This document shows, piece after piece, positions 10,277 through 18,853 of a stretch of DNA of 64,000 bases. Made by a program: the position numbers and the translations under genes. The stretch comes from Burkholderiaceae bacterium (GTDB lineage: Bacteria; Pseudomonadota; Gammaproteobacteria; Burkholderiales; Burkholderiaceae_C), in contig JAGOPK010000002.1 in NCBI GenBank assembly GCA_017992055.1, forward strand, positions 434,001 through 498,000, read 5' to 3'. Below the pieces are notes generated by a model, which was not told the DNA's origin, searched no databases, and saw only the letters and a list, made by a program, of their open reading frames with translations. The stretch's first letter is position 1, and the number at the start of each line of letters is the position of its first letter.

Positions 10277-11143
10277 GTGCACCATCTGATCAATGCCGAC
10301 CTGCACTGCCATTCGCGCTTTTCCGATGGCACGCTGAGCCCCGCCGCCCTGGCCCGACGCGCCCAGGCCAACGGCGTGCAGCTGTGGGCCCTGACCGACC
10401 ACGACGAGACCGGCGGCCTGGCCGAGGCCGCCGAGGCCGCGGCCGACCTGGGCCTGGACTTCGTCAACGGCGTCGAGGTCTCGGTCAGCTTTGCCGGCGA
10501 AACCGTGCACATCGTCGGCCTGGGCTTCGATGCCGACAACCGCGCGCTGCGCGACGGCCTGGCCCGGGTGCGCGGTGGCCGGCTGGAGCGCGCCCAGCAG
10601 ATGGCCGCCGGCCTGGCCCAGGTCGGCCTGGCCGGCGCCTTCGACGGTGCGCTGGCCTATGTGTCCAACCCCGACCTGATCTCGCGCACCCATTTCGCGC
10701 GCTGGCTGGTCGATACCGGCGTCTGCGCCGACGTGCCGGCGGTATTCCGCCGCTACCTCAGCGAAGGCAAGCCGGGCTATGTGCCGCACCGCTGGGCCGG
10801 CCTGGGCGAGGCCGTGCGCTGGATCACCGGCGCCGGTGGCCTGGCGGTGATCGCCCACCCCGGCCGCTACAAGTTCGGCGCCAGCGCCGAATATGCGCTG
10901 TTCACCGAGTTCAAGGCCCATGGCGGCCAGGGCGTGGAGGTGCTGACCGGCAGCCATGGCCAGGCCGACAGCGCCAAGTACGCAGGCTATGCGCAGGAGT
11001 TCGGCCTGGCCGCCTCGCGTGGCAGCGACTTCCACTCGCCCGAAGAAAGCCGCACCGACCTGGGCCGCCTGCCCGACCTGCCGGGCCACCTGACCCCGGT
11101 GTGGCAGTTGCTGGCCGAGCGCAGCGACCTGGCGGCACGCTGA
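10277..11143 (+). CDS. rnm: PHP-domain phosphoesterase, RNase AM (TrpH/YciV) family
   Basis: A 288-residue PHP-family metal-dependent hydrolase. Members trim 5' ends of structured RNA or hydrolyse 3',5'-nucleoside bisphosphates. Metal-ligand motifs are visible: NADLHCHSRFSDG at the N-terminus, TDHDET at about 38-43, AHPGRYK near 195, and GSDFHSPEE near the C-terminus. The start is GTG 10277, with no Shine-Dalgarno sequence but with GACAAT ending 6 nt before it, so the transcript may be leaderless. yciO follows in the same direction, as in E. coli. Confidence 0.88.
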   Translation: MHHLINADLHCHSRFSDGTLSPAALARRAQANGVQLWALTDHDETGGLAEAAEAAADLGLDFVNGVEVSVSFAGETVHIVGLGFDADNRALRDGLARVRGGRLERAQQMAAGLAQVGLAGAFDGALAYVSNPDLISRTHFARWLVDTGVCADVPAVFRRYLSEGKPGYVPHRWAGLGEAVRWITGAGGLAVIAHPGRYKFGASAEYALFTEFKAHGGQGVEVLTGSHGQADSAKYAGYAQEFGLAASRGSDFHSPEESRTDLGRLPDLPGHLTPVWQLLAERSDLAAR

Positions 11144-11178
11144 ACACAGGCTAGAGTGCGGGGCCGCCCCGCCGCACC

Positions 11179-11811
11179 ATGCCCCAGCCCTTCGAAGTCC
11201 ATCCCGACAACCCGCAGCAGCGGCTGCTGCGCCAGGCCGCGCAGATCCTGCATGGCGGCGGCGTGGCCGCCGTGCCCACCGATTCCAGCTATGCCCTGGT
11301 CTGCCACCTCGACGACAAGGCCGCGGCCGAGGCGCTGCGCCGCATCCGCGGCGTCGACGACAAGCACCACCTGACGCTGCTGTGCCGCGACCTGTCCGAG
11401 TTGGCCAGCTATGCGCGCGTGGACAACCGCCAGTACCGGCTGCTGAAGCTGGGCACGCCCGGGCCCTACACCTTCATCCTCGAGGCCACCAAGGAGGTGC
11501 CGCGGCGGCTGTCGCATCCGTCGCGGCGCACCATCGGCCTGCGCGTGCCCGACCACAAGGTCACGCAGGCCCTGCTGGCCGAGCTGGGCCAGCCGCTGCT
11601 GGCCACCACGCTGATCGAGCCCGGCGAGAGCGAGCCGCTGAACGATCCCGACGAGATCCGCGAGCGCTTCAAGGGCCGGGTGCAGGCGGTGGTGGATGCC
11701 GGTGCCTGCCCGCGCCAGCCGACCACGGTGATCGACCTGAGCGGCGGCGAGCCGGTGGTGCTGCGCGTAGGCCGCGGCGAGCTGGCGCGGCTGGGCCTGT
11801 CGGCAGACTGA
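11179..11811 (+). CDS. yciO: YciO/Sua5-family (YrdC-like) protein
   Basis: A 210-residue protein of the YrdC/Sua5 fold, related to the enzyme that makes threonylcarbamoyl-AMP for tRNA t6A. Features are GGGVAAVPTDSSYAL at the N-terminus, the basic HHLTLLCRDLSELASYA segment and PGPYTFILEATKEVPRRL. It lacks the C-terminal Sua5 domain and groups by length and by its trpH neighbour with YciO, whose role is less certain than that of TsaC. A GC hairpin (GCGGGG-CCG-CCCCGC) lies in the leader just before the ATG. Confidence 0.87.
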   Translation: MPQPFEVHPDNPQQRLLRQAAQILHGGGVAAVPTDSSYALVCHLDDKAAAEALRRIRGVDDKHHLTLLCRDLSELASYARVDNRQYRLLKLGTPGPYTFILEATKEVPRRLSHPSRRTIGLRVPDHKVTQALLAELGQPLLATTLIEPGESEPLNDPDEIRERFKGRVQAVVDAGACPRQPTTVIDLSGGEPVVLRVGRGELARLGLSAD

Positions 11812-11814
11812 TCC

Positions 11815-11833
11815 GCGGCCGGAGGTCGGCCGC
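11815..11833. terminator. GC-rich hairpin between convergent genes
   Basis: A perfect 7-bp inverted repeat, GCGGCCG-GAGGT-CGGCCGC, starts 3 nt after the yciO stop and ends 2 nt before the stop of the convergent glutaredoxin-like gene. No T-tract follows on either strand, so it is at best a weak terminator or a 3'-end stabiliser. Confidence 0.35.
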
Positions 11834-11835
11834 CC

Positions 11836-12207
11836 TCAGCGCGCGGCCTGCAGCCGCTCCAGCACCTGCGGCGGGCTGAAGCCCAGCTGGGCCTGGCCAC
11901 GCACCAGCAGCAGCGGCGTGCCCGGTCCGCCATGGGCCTGGTACTGGGCCAGGCAGGCGGCGTCGCGCTCGATGAAGCACTCGCTGTGGGCCACGCGGTG
12001 CTCGTTCAGCCACTGTCGCGCCCGCGTGCAGTAGACGCAGGTCAGCGACGACACCATGTGGATGTCGCCGGCCCGCGCCAGCCGGGCCAGGTCGGGGCCG
12101 AGGGCGCCGTCGCGCTGCTCGCGCCAGACGCTGACGGCCGTGCCCACGGCCAGCACCAGGCCGCAGACGGTGAGCATGGCGCGGCGCTGCGCGGCATCCA
12201 TGGCCAT
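11836..12207 (-). CDS. Membrane-anchored glutaredoxin-like protein
   Basis: A 123-residue protein with an N-terminal hydrophobic helix (AMLTVCGLVLAVGTAVSVW, about 10-28) and then a thioredoxin-fold domain with the redox pair CVYC in VSSLTCVYCTRARQW. GTPLLLVRG fits the cis-Pro region of glutaredoxins (usual form TVP). A further Cys occurs in HSECFIE. The domain probably faces the periplasm as a thiol-disulfide protein. Last gene of a minus-strand operon after plsY and the RidA-like gene (22 nt spacing). No specific substrate is indicated. Confidence 0.75.
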   Translation of the reverse strand: MAMDAAQRRAMLTVCGLVLAVGTAVSVWREQRDGALGPDLARLARAGDIHMVSSLTCVYCTRARQWLNEHRVAHSECFIERDAACLAQYQAHGGPGTPLLLVRGQAQLGFSPPQVLERLQAAR

Positions 12208-12229
12208 GGCCGCTGCGCGCCGCGTCGGA

Positions 12230-12574
12230 TCAGAGCGCCGCGGTGACGACGATCTCGATCTTCCACTCGGGCTTGGCCAGCGCGGCCTGCACGGTGGCCC
12301 GCGGCGGCGTGTGGCCCGGCACCACCCACTGGTCCCAGACGCTGTTCATGCCGGCAAAGTCGGCCAGGTCGGCAATGAAGATCTGCGCGCGCAGGATCTT
12401 GGTCTTGTCGGTGCCGGCCTTGGCCAGCAGCGCGTCGATGCAGTCCAGCACCTCGCGGGTCTGGGCCTCGATGCTGGGCGCGGCGCCCACGGCCACCTGG
12501 CCGGCCAGATAGCACACACCGTTGTGCACGGCCATCTCGGACATGCGGGCGCCGACGTCGTAGCGTTGAACCAT
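12230..12574 (-). CDS. RidA (YjgF/YER057c/UK114) family protein
   Basis: A 114-residue RidA-family protein. Members deaminate reactive enamine/imine intermediates such as 2-aminoacrylate. The Arg expected in the active site is present in PPRATVQAALA, and LAGQVAVGA and DFAGMNSVWDQWV are typical blocks. The C-terminus (WKIEIVVTAAL) resembles the Rid subgroups outside the archetypal RidA, so deaminase activity cannot be assumed. The start ATG 12574 lies 5 nt after the plsY stop, indicating co-transcription. Confidence 0.86.
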   Translation of the reverse strand: MVQRYDVGARMSEMAVHNGVCYLAGQVAVGAAPSIEAQTREVLDCIDALLAKAGTDKTKILRAQIFIADLADFAGMNSVWDQWVVPGHTPPRATVQAALAKPEWKIEIVVTAAL

Positions 12575-12579
12575 GGTGA

Positions 12580-13353
12580 TCAATGTTCCTTGGGTTGGGA
12601 CGGGTGTTGGGAAGGATGGGAATGCGTGGACGGCGCGTGATGGTGGCCCGAGGGCTTGACGTCGTCGTGCAGCCGGCGCTGGCGGCGGCGGCGCTTGCTG
12701 GAATCGTCGGCCTTCTGGCCCAGCTTGCTCTCGCGGCCGGTCATCAGGTTGACCATGTTGCGCCAGTGGCGCCACAGCAGCAGCAGGCTCATGATGGTGA
12801 CCGCCAGCGCCACCACCGGCCGGTCGTAGAACATCAGCATGAAAAACGGCGCCGTCAGCGCGGCGATGATGGACGCCAGCGACGAATAGCGGAACAGCGC
12901 CGCCACGGCCACCCACACCAGCAGGGTCAGCAGGCCCAGGCCGGGCTGCAGCGCCAGCAGCACGCCGGCCGCGGTGGCCACGCCCTTGCCACCCTGGAAC
13001 TTGAAGAACACCGGGAACAGATGGCCGATGAAGGCCGCCAGGCCGACGAAGGCCACCAGGGTGTCGACCGAATCCGGCTGCGTGAAGCCCAGCGCCGGCG
13101 CATAGTGCTCGGCCACCAGCACCGGCGCCACGCCCTTCAGCGCATCGAACAGCAGGGTCAGCACCGCCGCCAGCTTGTTGCCCGAGCGCAGCACATTGGT
13201 GGCGCCGGGGTTCTTGGAACCATAGGTGCGCGGGTCGTTCAGACCCATCACCCGGCTGATGATCACCGCAAACGACAGCGAGCCCACCAGATAGGCCAGC
13301 GCAAAGGCGGTGTAGCTGTAGATCAGGTCGAGGTGCTGGAGTAGCGCATCCAT
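12580..13353 (-). CDS. plsY: Acyl-phosphate:glycerol-3-phosphate acyltransferase PlsY
   Basis: A 257-residue integral membrane enzyme that makes lysophosphatidic acid from acyl-phosphate and glycerol-3-phosphate. The signature loops are GSKNPGATNVLR (about 46-57) and FQGGKGVATAAG (about 118-129), with a third at WRHWRNMVNLMTGRESK. Five or more hydrophobic helices are visible. Compared with the usual length of about 200-215 residues, it has an extra cytoplasmic tail of about 45 residues that is first Arg/Lys-rich, then His/Ser/Pro-rich (HHHAPSTHSHPSQHP). That tail is unusual and could bind metal or be disordered. Confidence 0.94.
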   Translation of the reverse strand: MDALLQHLDLIYSYTAFALAYLVGSLSFAVIISRVMGLNDPRTYGSKNPGATNVLRSGNKLAAVLTLLFDALKGVAPVLVAEHYAPALGFTQPDSVDTLVAFVGLAAFIGHLFPVFFKFQGGKGVATAAGVLLALQPGLGLLTLLVWVAVAALFRYSSLASIIAALTAPFFMLMFYDRPVVALAVTIMSLLLLWRHWRNMVNLMTGRESKLGQKADDSSKRRRRQRRLHDDVKPSGHHHAPSTHSHPSQHPSQPKEH

Positions 13354-13578
13354 GATTGATGGCGGCGGGATGGGCCAGCGGGCGCCACCGGGGCCAGAGG
13401 CCGGGGGCGCCGCCGCTTGCATCCTGTTGCAAGACTGTCGCGGGAGGGCAGCAGTGTAAGGCGCCGCCCGGGCCGCGCCGCCGGCCGCCCCCGGACCTTG
13501 ATGCCGGACAAACGCCCATGCCGGCCGCACCCGCAGCTGCCGGCCGATGGTGCCGGGGCCGTGCCTACAATGCCTCGC

Positions 13579-13953
13579 ATGTTCCACCGCGCGCCCCGTC
13601 GTGTCCGTCAGCTGTGTGCCCGGCTGATGCTGGCGCTGCTGGTGCTGACCACGCTGGCGCCCAGCGTGTCGCGGGCCATGGCCGCGCTGCAGGGCCAGAT
13701 CGCGCCCTGGTCGGTGGTGTGCTCGACGCTCAGCCCCGGTGGCACGCTGCCGGCCGACGAGTTCAAGCACCTGTCCGAGCACTGCCCGCTGTGCACGCTG
13801 TCGGCGCCCGATCTCGCGCCGCCGCCGGCCCCGCCGCTGCAGCCGCTGGCCGTGCAGCCGCTGGCGCTGCAGCCGCCGCTGTGGCTGGCCGCGCCGCGGC
13901 CGCTGCATGCCTGGGTTGCCGCCCAGCCCCGCGCCCCGCCCCTGGCGGGCTGA
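13579..13953 (+). CDS. DUF2946-like secreted protein
   Basis: A 124-residue protein with an N-terminal signal/anchor (LCARLMLALLVLTTLAPSVSRA), then a short domain with the motif SEHCPLCTL, typical of DUF2946 proteins that lie beside metal-related TonB receptors. The rest is Pro/Ala/Leu-rich. The CPLC pair and nearby His could bind copper. ATG 13579 lies 7 nt after a TACAAT hexamer (13566-13571), so the message may be leaderless; ATG 13570 is an in-frame alternative inside that hexamer. It opens the putative copper operon. Confidence 0.72.
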   Translation: MFHRAPRRVRQLCARLMLALLVLTTLAPSVSRAMAALQGQIAPWSVVCSTLSPGGTLPADEFKHLSEHCPLCTLSAPDLAPPPAPPLQPLAVQPLALQPPLWLAAPRPLHAWVAAQPRAPPLAG

Positions 13954-14078
13954 TCCCACCGCCCTGCCTGCCGCGCCGGTTCCTGCCTTCGCAGGGCCGC
14001 CAGGCAGCATCCCCGCGCCGATCAGCCGCGCACCGCCCTGGCCAAGAGCCCCGGGCGGCGCGCCAGGAGTTCTTCTTC

Positions 14079-16439
14079 ATGTCCCGTTCTTGCAGCGCCC
14101 GGCCACGCCTGGGCGCCATCGCCCTGGGTTCGACCCTGGGCTTCGGTCTGGGCCTGCTGCCCAGCCTGCCCCATGCCCAGGGCGTGGCCACCGACAGCCA
14201 GTTGCAGACCGTGCTCATTGCCGGCAGCCGCGCCGCGCTCGACCCCAACCTGCCCAGCAGCACCGCCAGCCTCAGCGCCGAGGACCTGCGCGAGCAGAAC
14301 CTCTACAACCCCGAGGATGCCGCGCGGCTGCTGCCCAGCACCGCCATCCGCAAGCGCTACCTGGGTGACCGCAATGCCAACGTCGGCGGCCGCAGCCATG
14401 GCGTGCTGCAGCCGGGCCGGGCCCTGGTCTATGTGGACGGCTACCTGATCAGCAACTTCCTGGGCCGCTTCGATGCGCCGCGCTGGAACATGGTCAATGT
14501 CGAGGCCATCGAGCGCGTGGATGCGCTGTACGGCCCGTTCTCGGCCATCTACCCGGGCAATTCGATGGGCACGACCCTGGTGCTCAGCGAGCGCCGGCCG
14601 CGCGGCTTCGAGGCCTCGGCCAGCCTGCGCCTGGCGCACCAGTCCTTCCACGAATACAGCACCGAGCAGGGCTACGACGCCTGGCAGGCCTCGGCCCGGC
14701 TGGCCGGCGTCAGCGACGGCGGCCTGTGGTGGGTGCTGGGCGCCCAGCACCAGGACAGCCAGGGCCAGCCGATGGGCTATGGCAATGCGGTGCGCGGCGC
14801 CAGCAGCGGCGCATTCGCCACACCGGCCGCGCCCGGCACGCAGACGCCGGTGAGCGGCATCGTCTACGACCTTGATCCCCAGGGCCGGCCACGCGCGCTG
14901 TTCGGCGCCAACGGCATCGACCACAGCCAGCAGCAGACGCTGAACGCCCGCGCCGGCCTGGCCCTGGGGCCCAGCCAGGAGCTGGAGGCCCGCGTCTCGC
15001 TGTGGCGCAGCGACAGCACGGTGCGCAGCCAGACCTGGCTGCGCGATGCCAATGGCCAGCCGGTGTGGAGCGGCACGGTGCGCGACGCGACCTACGCCTT
15101 CAGCATCCCGGCCTCGACCTTCGCCCCCAGCAGCCGCGACGAACTGCACCGCCAGCTCGGCGCGACCTGGAAGACCACCCATGCCCAGGGCTGGAATGCC
15201 TCGCTGCTGGCCACCAACTACCGCATCGTCTCGGACGCCAGCCGCCAGGCCAACCTGGCCCAGCCCCAGGCCGACCTGGGCGGCGCCGGCAGCCTGACGC
15301 GGCGCGACGGCACCGGCTGGACCACCGTCGAGCTGCAGGCCCTGTACCGGCCGCAGGCCGGCGACTGGGGCGACAGCCGCCATGCGCTGGTGCTGGGCGC
15401 ACACCGCAACGAATACCGGCTGGACAACAGCGTGGACAACCTGGCCGACTGGCGCAGCGACGCCGGCCAGGTGGCCAGCCAGCGCTATGCCGGCCGCACC
15501 CGCATCAGCGCGCTGTATGCCCAGGACGCCTGGAGCCTGGCCGAGGACTGGCGGCTGACCAGCGGCCTGCGCCTGGAGCGCTTCGACACCTGGGCCGGCA
15601 GCCAGTGGTTTGCCGGCACGCCGCCGCTGCAGACCACCTATGCAGCGCGGCGCCTGCAGGCCACCAGTCCCAAGCTGTCGCTGTCCTGGGCCGCCAGCGA
15701 CACCTGGCTGCTGAAGGCCAGCGCCGGCCGCGGCGTGCGCTTTCCGAATGTCGACGAGCTGTACAACGGCACCCAGACCGGCAACAGCATCACCACCAGC
15801 GATCCCGGCCTGCGCCCCGAGCGCGCCAAGGCCCTGGAGCTGACGGCCGAGGCCAGCTGGGAGCGGCGCTCGCTGCGCGCCAGCCTGTTCCGCGACGACG
15901 TGGCCGACACCATCGTGCGCCAGACCGACGCCACGGTCACGCCCACGGTGACCCGGGTCAACAACATCGACCGTGTGCTCAGCAACGGGCTGGAACTGGC
16001 CTGGGAGCTGCGCGACCCGGGCCGCGAGCTGGGGCTGGGCCGCATCCCGGGCCTGGAGCTGTCGGGCAGCAGCACCTGGGTGCGCAGCCACATCCGCGCC
16101 AATGCCGCCAACCCGGCCACCATCGGCAAGCGCTGGCTGCGCGTGCCGCCGCAGCGCCATGTGCTGCAGGCCGGCTGGCGCCGTGGCGACTGGCTGCTGG
16201 GCGCGGCCTGGCGCTGGAGCGGCCGCCAGTTCAACACCGACACCAACACCGACCTGAACCCCGAGACCTATGGCGGCACCTCGCATGTCAACCAGCTGGA
16301 CCTGAAGGCCGCCTGGCGTTTTGCGCCCGGCTGGGAATGGAGCCTGGGCCTGGACAACGCCGGCAACCAGACCGCCTGGCAGGCCCACACGCTGCCGCAG
16401 CGGGTGCTGCACACCGCCCTGCGCTGGGAACTGAAATGA
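14079..16439 (+). CDS. TonB-dependent outer-membrane receptor (probably copper)
   Basis: A 786-residue outer-membrane gated channel. Signal peptide to about residue 34 (PHAQG); a TonB-box-like stretch LQTVLIAGSR follows; plug domain about 50-165 (GRALVYVDGYLISNF, NVEAIERVDALYGPFSAIYPGNSMG); then a beta-barrel ending with the aromatic terminal strand HTALRWELK. AGGAG precedes ATG 14079. The stop overlaps the frame of the next gene (ATGA). Neighbours are a DUF2946 protein and, downstream, a PCu(A)C chaperone and a TlpA-like protein, which points to copper or copper-chelate uptake of the OprC/NosA kind; this is inferred from context and not from a substrate motif. Confidence 0.9.
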   Translation: MSRSCSARPRLGAIALGSTLGFGLGLLPSLPHAQGVATDSQLQTVLIAGSRAALDPNLPSSTASLSAEDLREQNLYNPEDAARLLPSTAIRKRYLGDRNANVGGRSHGVLQPGRALVYVDGYLISNFLGRFDAPRWNMVNVEAIERVDALYGPFSAIYPGNSMGTTLVLSERRPRGFEASASLRLAHQSFHEYSTEQGYDAWQASARLAGVSDGGLWWVLGAQHQDSQGQPMGYGNAVRGASSGAFATPAAPGTQTPVSGIVYDLDPQGRPRALFGANGIDHSQQQTLNARAGLALGPSQELEARVSLWRSDSTVRSQTWLRDANGQPVWSGTVRDATYAFSIPASTFAPSSRDELHRQLGATWKTTHAQGWNASLLATNYRIVSDASRQANLAQPQADLGGAGSLTRRDGTGWTTVELQALYRPQAGDWGDSRHALVLGAHRNEYRLDNSVDNLADWRSDAGQVASQRYAGRTRISALYAQDAWSLAEDWRLTSGLRLERFDTWAGSQWFAGTPPLQTTYAARRLQATSPKLSLSWAASDTWLLKASAGRGVRFPNVDELYNGTQTGNSITTSDPGLRPERAKALELTAEASWERRSLRASLFRDDVADTIVRQTDATVTPTVTRVNNIDRVLSNGLELAWELRDPGRELGLGRIPGLELSGSSTWVRSHIRANAANPATIGKRWLRVPPQRHVLQAGWRRGDWLLGAAWRWSGRQFNTDTNTDLNPETYGGTSHVNQLDLKAAWRFAPGWEWSLGLDNAGNQTAWQAHTLPQRVLHTALRWELK

Positions 16440-16453
16440 ACCGGGAGACCTGG

Positions 16454-17743
16454 ATGAACAAGCCCCTGCACGGCCTCAGCACGCGCCGCCAATGGCTGCA
16501 GACCGGCGCCGCCGGCCTGCTGCTGCCCGCCGCCTGGCCGCTGGCGGCCCAGCATGGCGGCCATGGTGGTCACGCCGCCTCCAGCCCCACGGCCAACCGC
16601 CCGGCACGCCGGCGGCCGGCCCTGGCGATGAGCGCCGCCCTCGCCCCCGATGGCAGGCTGAACTCGGTGATGCTCGAAGCCACGGCCGAGGCCACGCCGC
16701 GCCTGGTGCTGCTGCGCAGCGCCGACCAGGGCCGCAGCTGGTCGGCGCCGCAGCCGCTGGCGATCGGCGACGACACGGTGTCGGCCGATGGCGAGAACCA
16801 TCCAAAGATCGCCTTCGGCCGCGATGGCCTGGTCGTCATCGCCTACACGCGGCCGCTGGACAAGCCCTTCACCGGCGCCATCCGCCTGCTGCGCTCCACC
16901 GACGGTGGCGCCACGTTCGCGCCGCCGGTGACGGTGCACCACGACCGCCAGGTCATCACCCACCGCTTCGAGTCGATGGCCTTCGACGCCCGCGGCCACC
17001 TGCATGTGGTGTGGATCGACAAGCGCGACCTGGAGCTGGCCCAGGCCGCCGGCCGGCGCTACGAAGGCGCGGCCATCTACCGCGTCGAGTCCGACGACGG
17101 CGGCGCCAGCTTCGGCCCCGACACCAAGCTGGCCGACCATTCCTGCGAATGCTGCCGCATCGCGCTGGCGCCGTCGCCCGACGGCGGCCTGGTGGCGCTG
17201 TGGCGCCATGTCTTCAGCGGCGCCGGCGGCCAGGTGCGCGACCATGGCTTCGCGCCGCTGCGTGGCCCCGGCCTGCCCAGCGGCCAGGAGGCCCCGCCGC
17301 CCCAGCGCGCCACCCAGGACGGCTGGGTGGTGGCCGGCTGCCCGCACCATGGGCCGGGCCTGGCGCCGGCGGCGCGCGGCGGCTGGCATGCGGTGTGGTT
17401 CGGCGAGCGTGGCGGCGTGGCCGCGGCACGTTATGGCCGGCTCGATGCCAGCGGCGCGCCCAGCGGCCCGGTGCGCAGCCTGCCCGATGCCACGGCCGAG
17501 CATGCGTCGGTGGCCGCCATCGGCCCGCAGGTGGCCCTGGTCTGGCGCGCCTTCGACGGCCAGCAGATGCGCTGGCGCGCCGGCCTGTCCAGCGACGACG
17601 GCGCCAGCTTCCAGTGGCGCGAGCTGGGCCGCACGCGCGGCGAATCCGACCATCCCCGCCTGGCCCAGGACGGCCAGCGTGTGCTGGCCCTGTGGCGCTG
17701 CGCCGACGAAGGCCTGCGCGTGCATCCCTTGATCGGAGCCTGA
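16454..17743 (+). CDS. Asp-box beta-propeller protein (sialidase-like) with His and Cys clusters
   Basis: A 429-residue exported protein. ATG 16454 is preferred because GGGAGA lies 8 nt upstream; ATG 16436, overlapping the receptor stop, is possible. The signal is Tat-like (STRRQWLQTGAAG). Just after it is HGGHGGH (about 35-40). Four Asp boxes define a sialidase-type propeller: SADQGRSW, STDGGATF, SDDGGASF and SDDGASFQW. The mid-protein motif HSCECCRI (Cys 231, 233, 234) is a plausible metal site. I see no complete sialidase catalytic set, so a binding role is more likely than glycosidase. It lies between the TonB receptor and the thioredoxin gene of the copper cluster. Confidence 0.78.
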   Translation: MNKPLHGLSTRRQWLQTGAAGLLLPAAWPLAAQHGGHGGHAASSPTANRPARRRPALAMSAALAPDGRLNSVMLEATAEATPRLVLLRSADQGRSWSAPQPLAIGDDTVSADGENHPKIAFGRDGLVVIAYTRPLDKPFTGAIRLLRSTDGGATFAPPVTVHHDRQVITHRFESMAFDARGHLHVVWIDKRDLELAQAAGRRYEGAAIYRVESDDGGASFGPDTKLADHSCECCRIALAPSPDGGLVALWRHVFSGAGGQVRDHGFAPLRGPGLPSGQEAPPPQRATQDGWVVAGCPHHGPGLAPAARGGWHAVWFGERGGVAAARYGRLDASGAPSGPVRSLPDATAEHASVAAIGPQVALVWRAFDGQQMRWRAGLSSDDGASFQWRELGRTRGESDHPRLAQDGQRVLALWRCADEGLRVHPLIGA

Positions 17744-17745
17744 CG

Positions 17746-18267
17746 ATGAACATCCTGTCCTTGCGCCGGCGGTCCGGCCTGGCCGTGCTGGGCCTGCTGC
17801 TGGTGGCTGCCGCTGCGTCCGCCGAGGCCGGCGCCACCGGGCCGGCCCAGGTCGAGTCCTTCAACGCCCAGGGCTGGTCGGCGCTGCGCGCCCAGGTCGA
17901 GCGCCAGCGCCGGCCGGCCCTGGTGGTGTTCTCGGCCACCTGGTGCAGCGTCTGCCCCGGCCACATCCAGAGCCTGGCCGCCGATGCGCGCCGCCAGCGC
18001 CACGGCGTGCCGCTGTGGGTGGTGCTGACCGATGCCGCGCCCGGCGAGGCCGATGCGCGGCTGCTGGCCACGCCCCATCTGCGCCTGGCCGACCGTGTGC
18101 TGGGCTTCGACGCGCCCGAGGCCGCGCTGCGCCATGCGGTCGATCCACGCTGGCGCGGCATGGTGCCGCACATCGCCTGGCTGGCGCCGGGCGCGGCGCC
18201 GGAGTTCGTCGCCGGCCTGCCCGATGCCCAGCGGCTGACGCGCTGGCTGGGCCGGCCCCAGCCCTGA
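17746..18267 (+). CDS. TlpA/thioredoxin-like periplasmic protein
   Basis: A 173-residue protein with a signal peptide (about 1-28) and a thioredoxin fold with the active-site pair Cys67/Cys70 in FSATWCSVCPGH. MVPHIAWLAPG supplies the cis-Pro-like region. It starts 2 nt after the upstream stop. TlpA-like proteins reduce copper-chaperone or cytochrome oxidase cysteines, and with a PCu(A)C gene next it is plausibly the reductant in copper delivery to CuA centres. The sequence is divergent, so substrate assignment rests on context. Confidence 0.8.
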   Translation: MNILSLRRRSGLAVLGLLLVAAAASAEAGATGPAQVESFNAQGWSALRAQVERQRRPALVVFSATWCSVCPGHIQSLAADARRQRHGVPLWVVLTDAAPGEADARLLATPHLRLADRVLGFDAPEAALRHAVDPRWRGMVPHIAWLAPGAAPEFVAGLPDAQRLTRWLGRPQP

Positions 18268-18337
18268 ATGCCCAACAGGGCTTAACCTAGCGGGCGCAGA
18301 CCACCGATGCGCTCTTTTCTTGCACGAGGTTCATCCC

Positions 18338-18814
18338 ATGACACGCTTCTTCCGCCCCACCCTGCCCCTGCTGGCCCTGGCCCTGGGCGCCGCCTGCGGC
18401 CTGGCCCAGGCCCAGACCACCGTCAAGGACGCCTGGGTGCGCGGCACCGTGGCCCAGCAGAAGGCCACCGGCCTGTTTGCCCAGATCAGCTCGGCCGGCG
18501 GCGGCAAGCTGGTGGCCGCGGCCTCGCCGGCGGCCGGCGTGGTCGAGATCCACGAGATGAGCATGGACGGCAGCATGATGAAGATGCGCGCGCTGCCGGC
18601 CGGGCTGGACCTGCCGGCCGGCAAGACCGTCGAGCTCAAGCCCGGCGGCTACCACATCATGCTGATGGACCTGAAGGCACCGCTGAAGGCCGGTGACACG
18701 GTCGACGTCACGCTGACCATCGAAGGCCAGGACGGCAAGAAGGAAAGCCTGGCGCTGAAGGTCCCGGTCAAGGCCATGGGCTACCAGGCCGGGCACGGCA
18801 TGCACAAGCACTGA
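18338..18814 (+). CDS. Periplasmic copper chaperone, PCu(A)C family
   Basis: A 158-residue secreted protein (signal peptide cleaved near AQAQ, about 26). It has the Cu(I) site of the family: His72, Met83, His106 and Met108 in VEIHEMSMDG...MKM and GGYHIML. PCu(A)C proteins deliver copper to cytochrome oxidase. An extra C-terminal GHGMHKH could give a second, softer metal site. ATG 18338 is chosen; an upstream in-frame ATG at 18320 would spoil the signal peptide. Last gene of the copper cluster; 70 nt separate it from the thioredoxin gene, so it may have its own promoter. Confidence 0.93.
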   Translation: MTRFFRPTLPLLALALGAACGLAQAQTTVKDAWVRGTVAQQKATGLFAQISSAGGGKLVAAASPAAGVVEIHEMSMDGSMMKMRALPAGLDLPAGKTVELKPGGYHIMLMDLKAPLKAGDTVDVTLTIEGQDGKKESLALKVPVKAMGYQAGHGMHKH

Positions 18815-18853
18815 CAAGGCCCGGGGCGCGGGGCGCGGCCCCGGCGCGCGGCT

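Noticed and set aside
16454-17743. True sialidase
   Set aside because: Asp boxes alone do not prove it; the Arg triad and Tyr/Glu catalytic set could not be assigned, and the context is copper transport.
18815-18853. Terminator between the copper chaperone and the convergent gene
   Set aside because: GC-rich repeats can fold, but there is no T-tract and no single stable stem.
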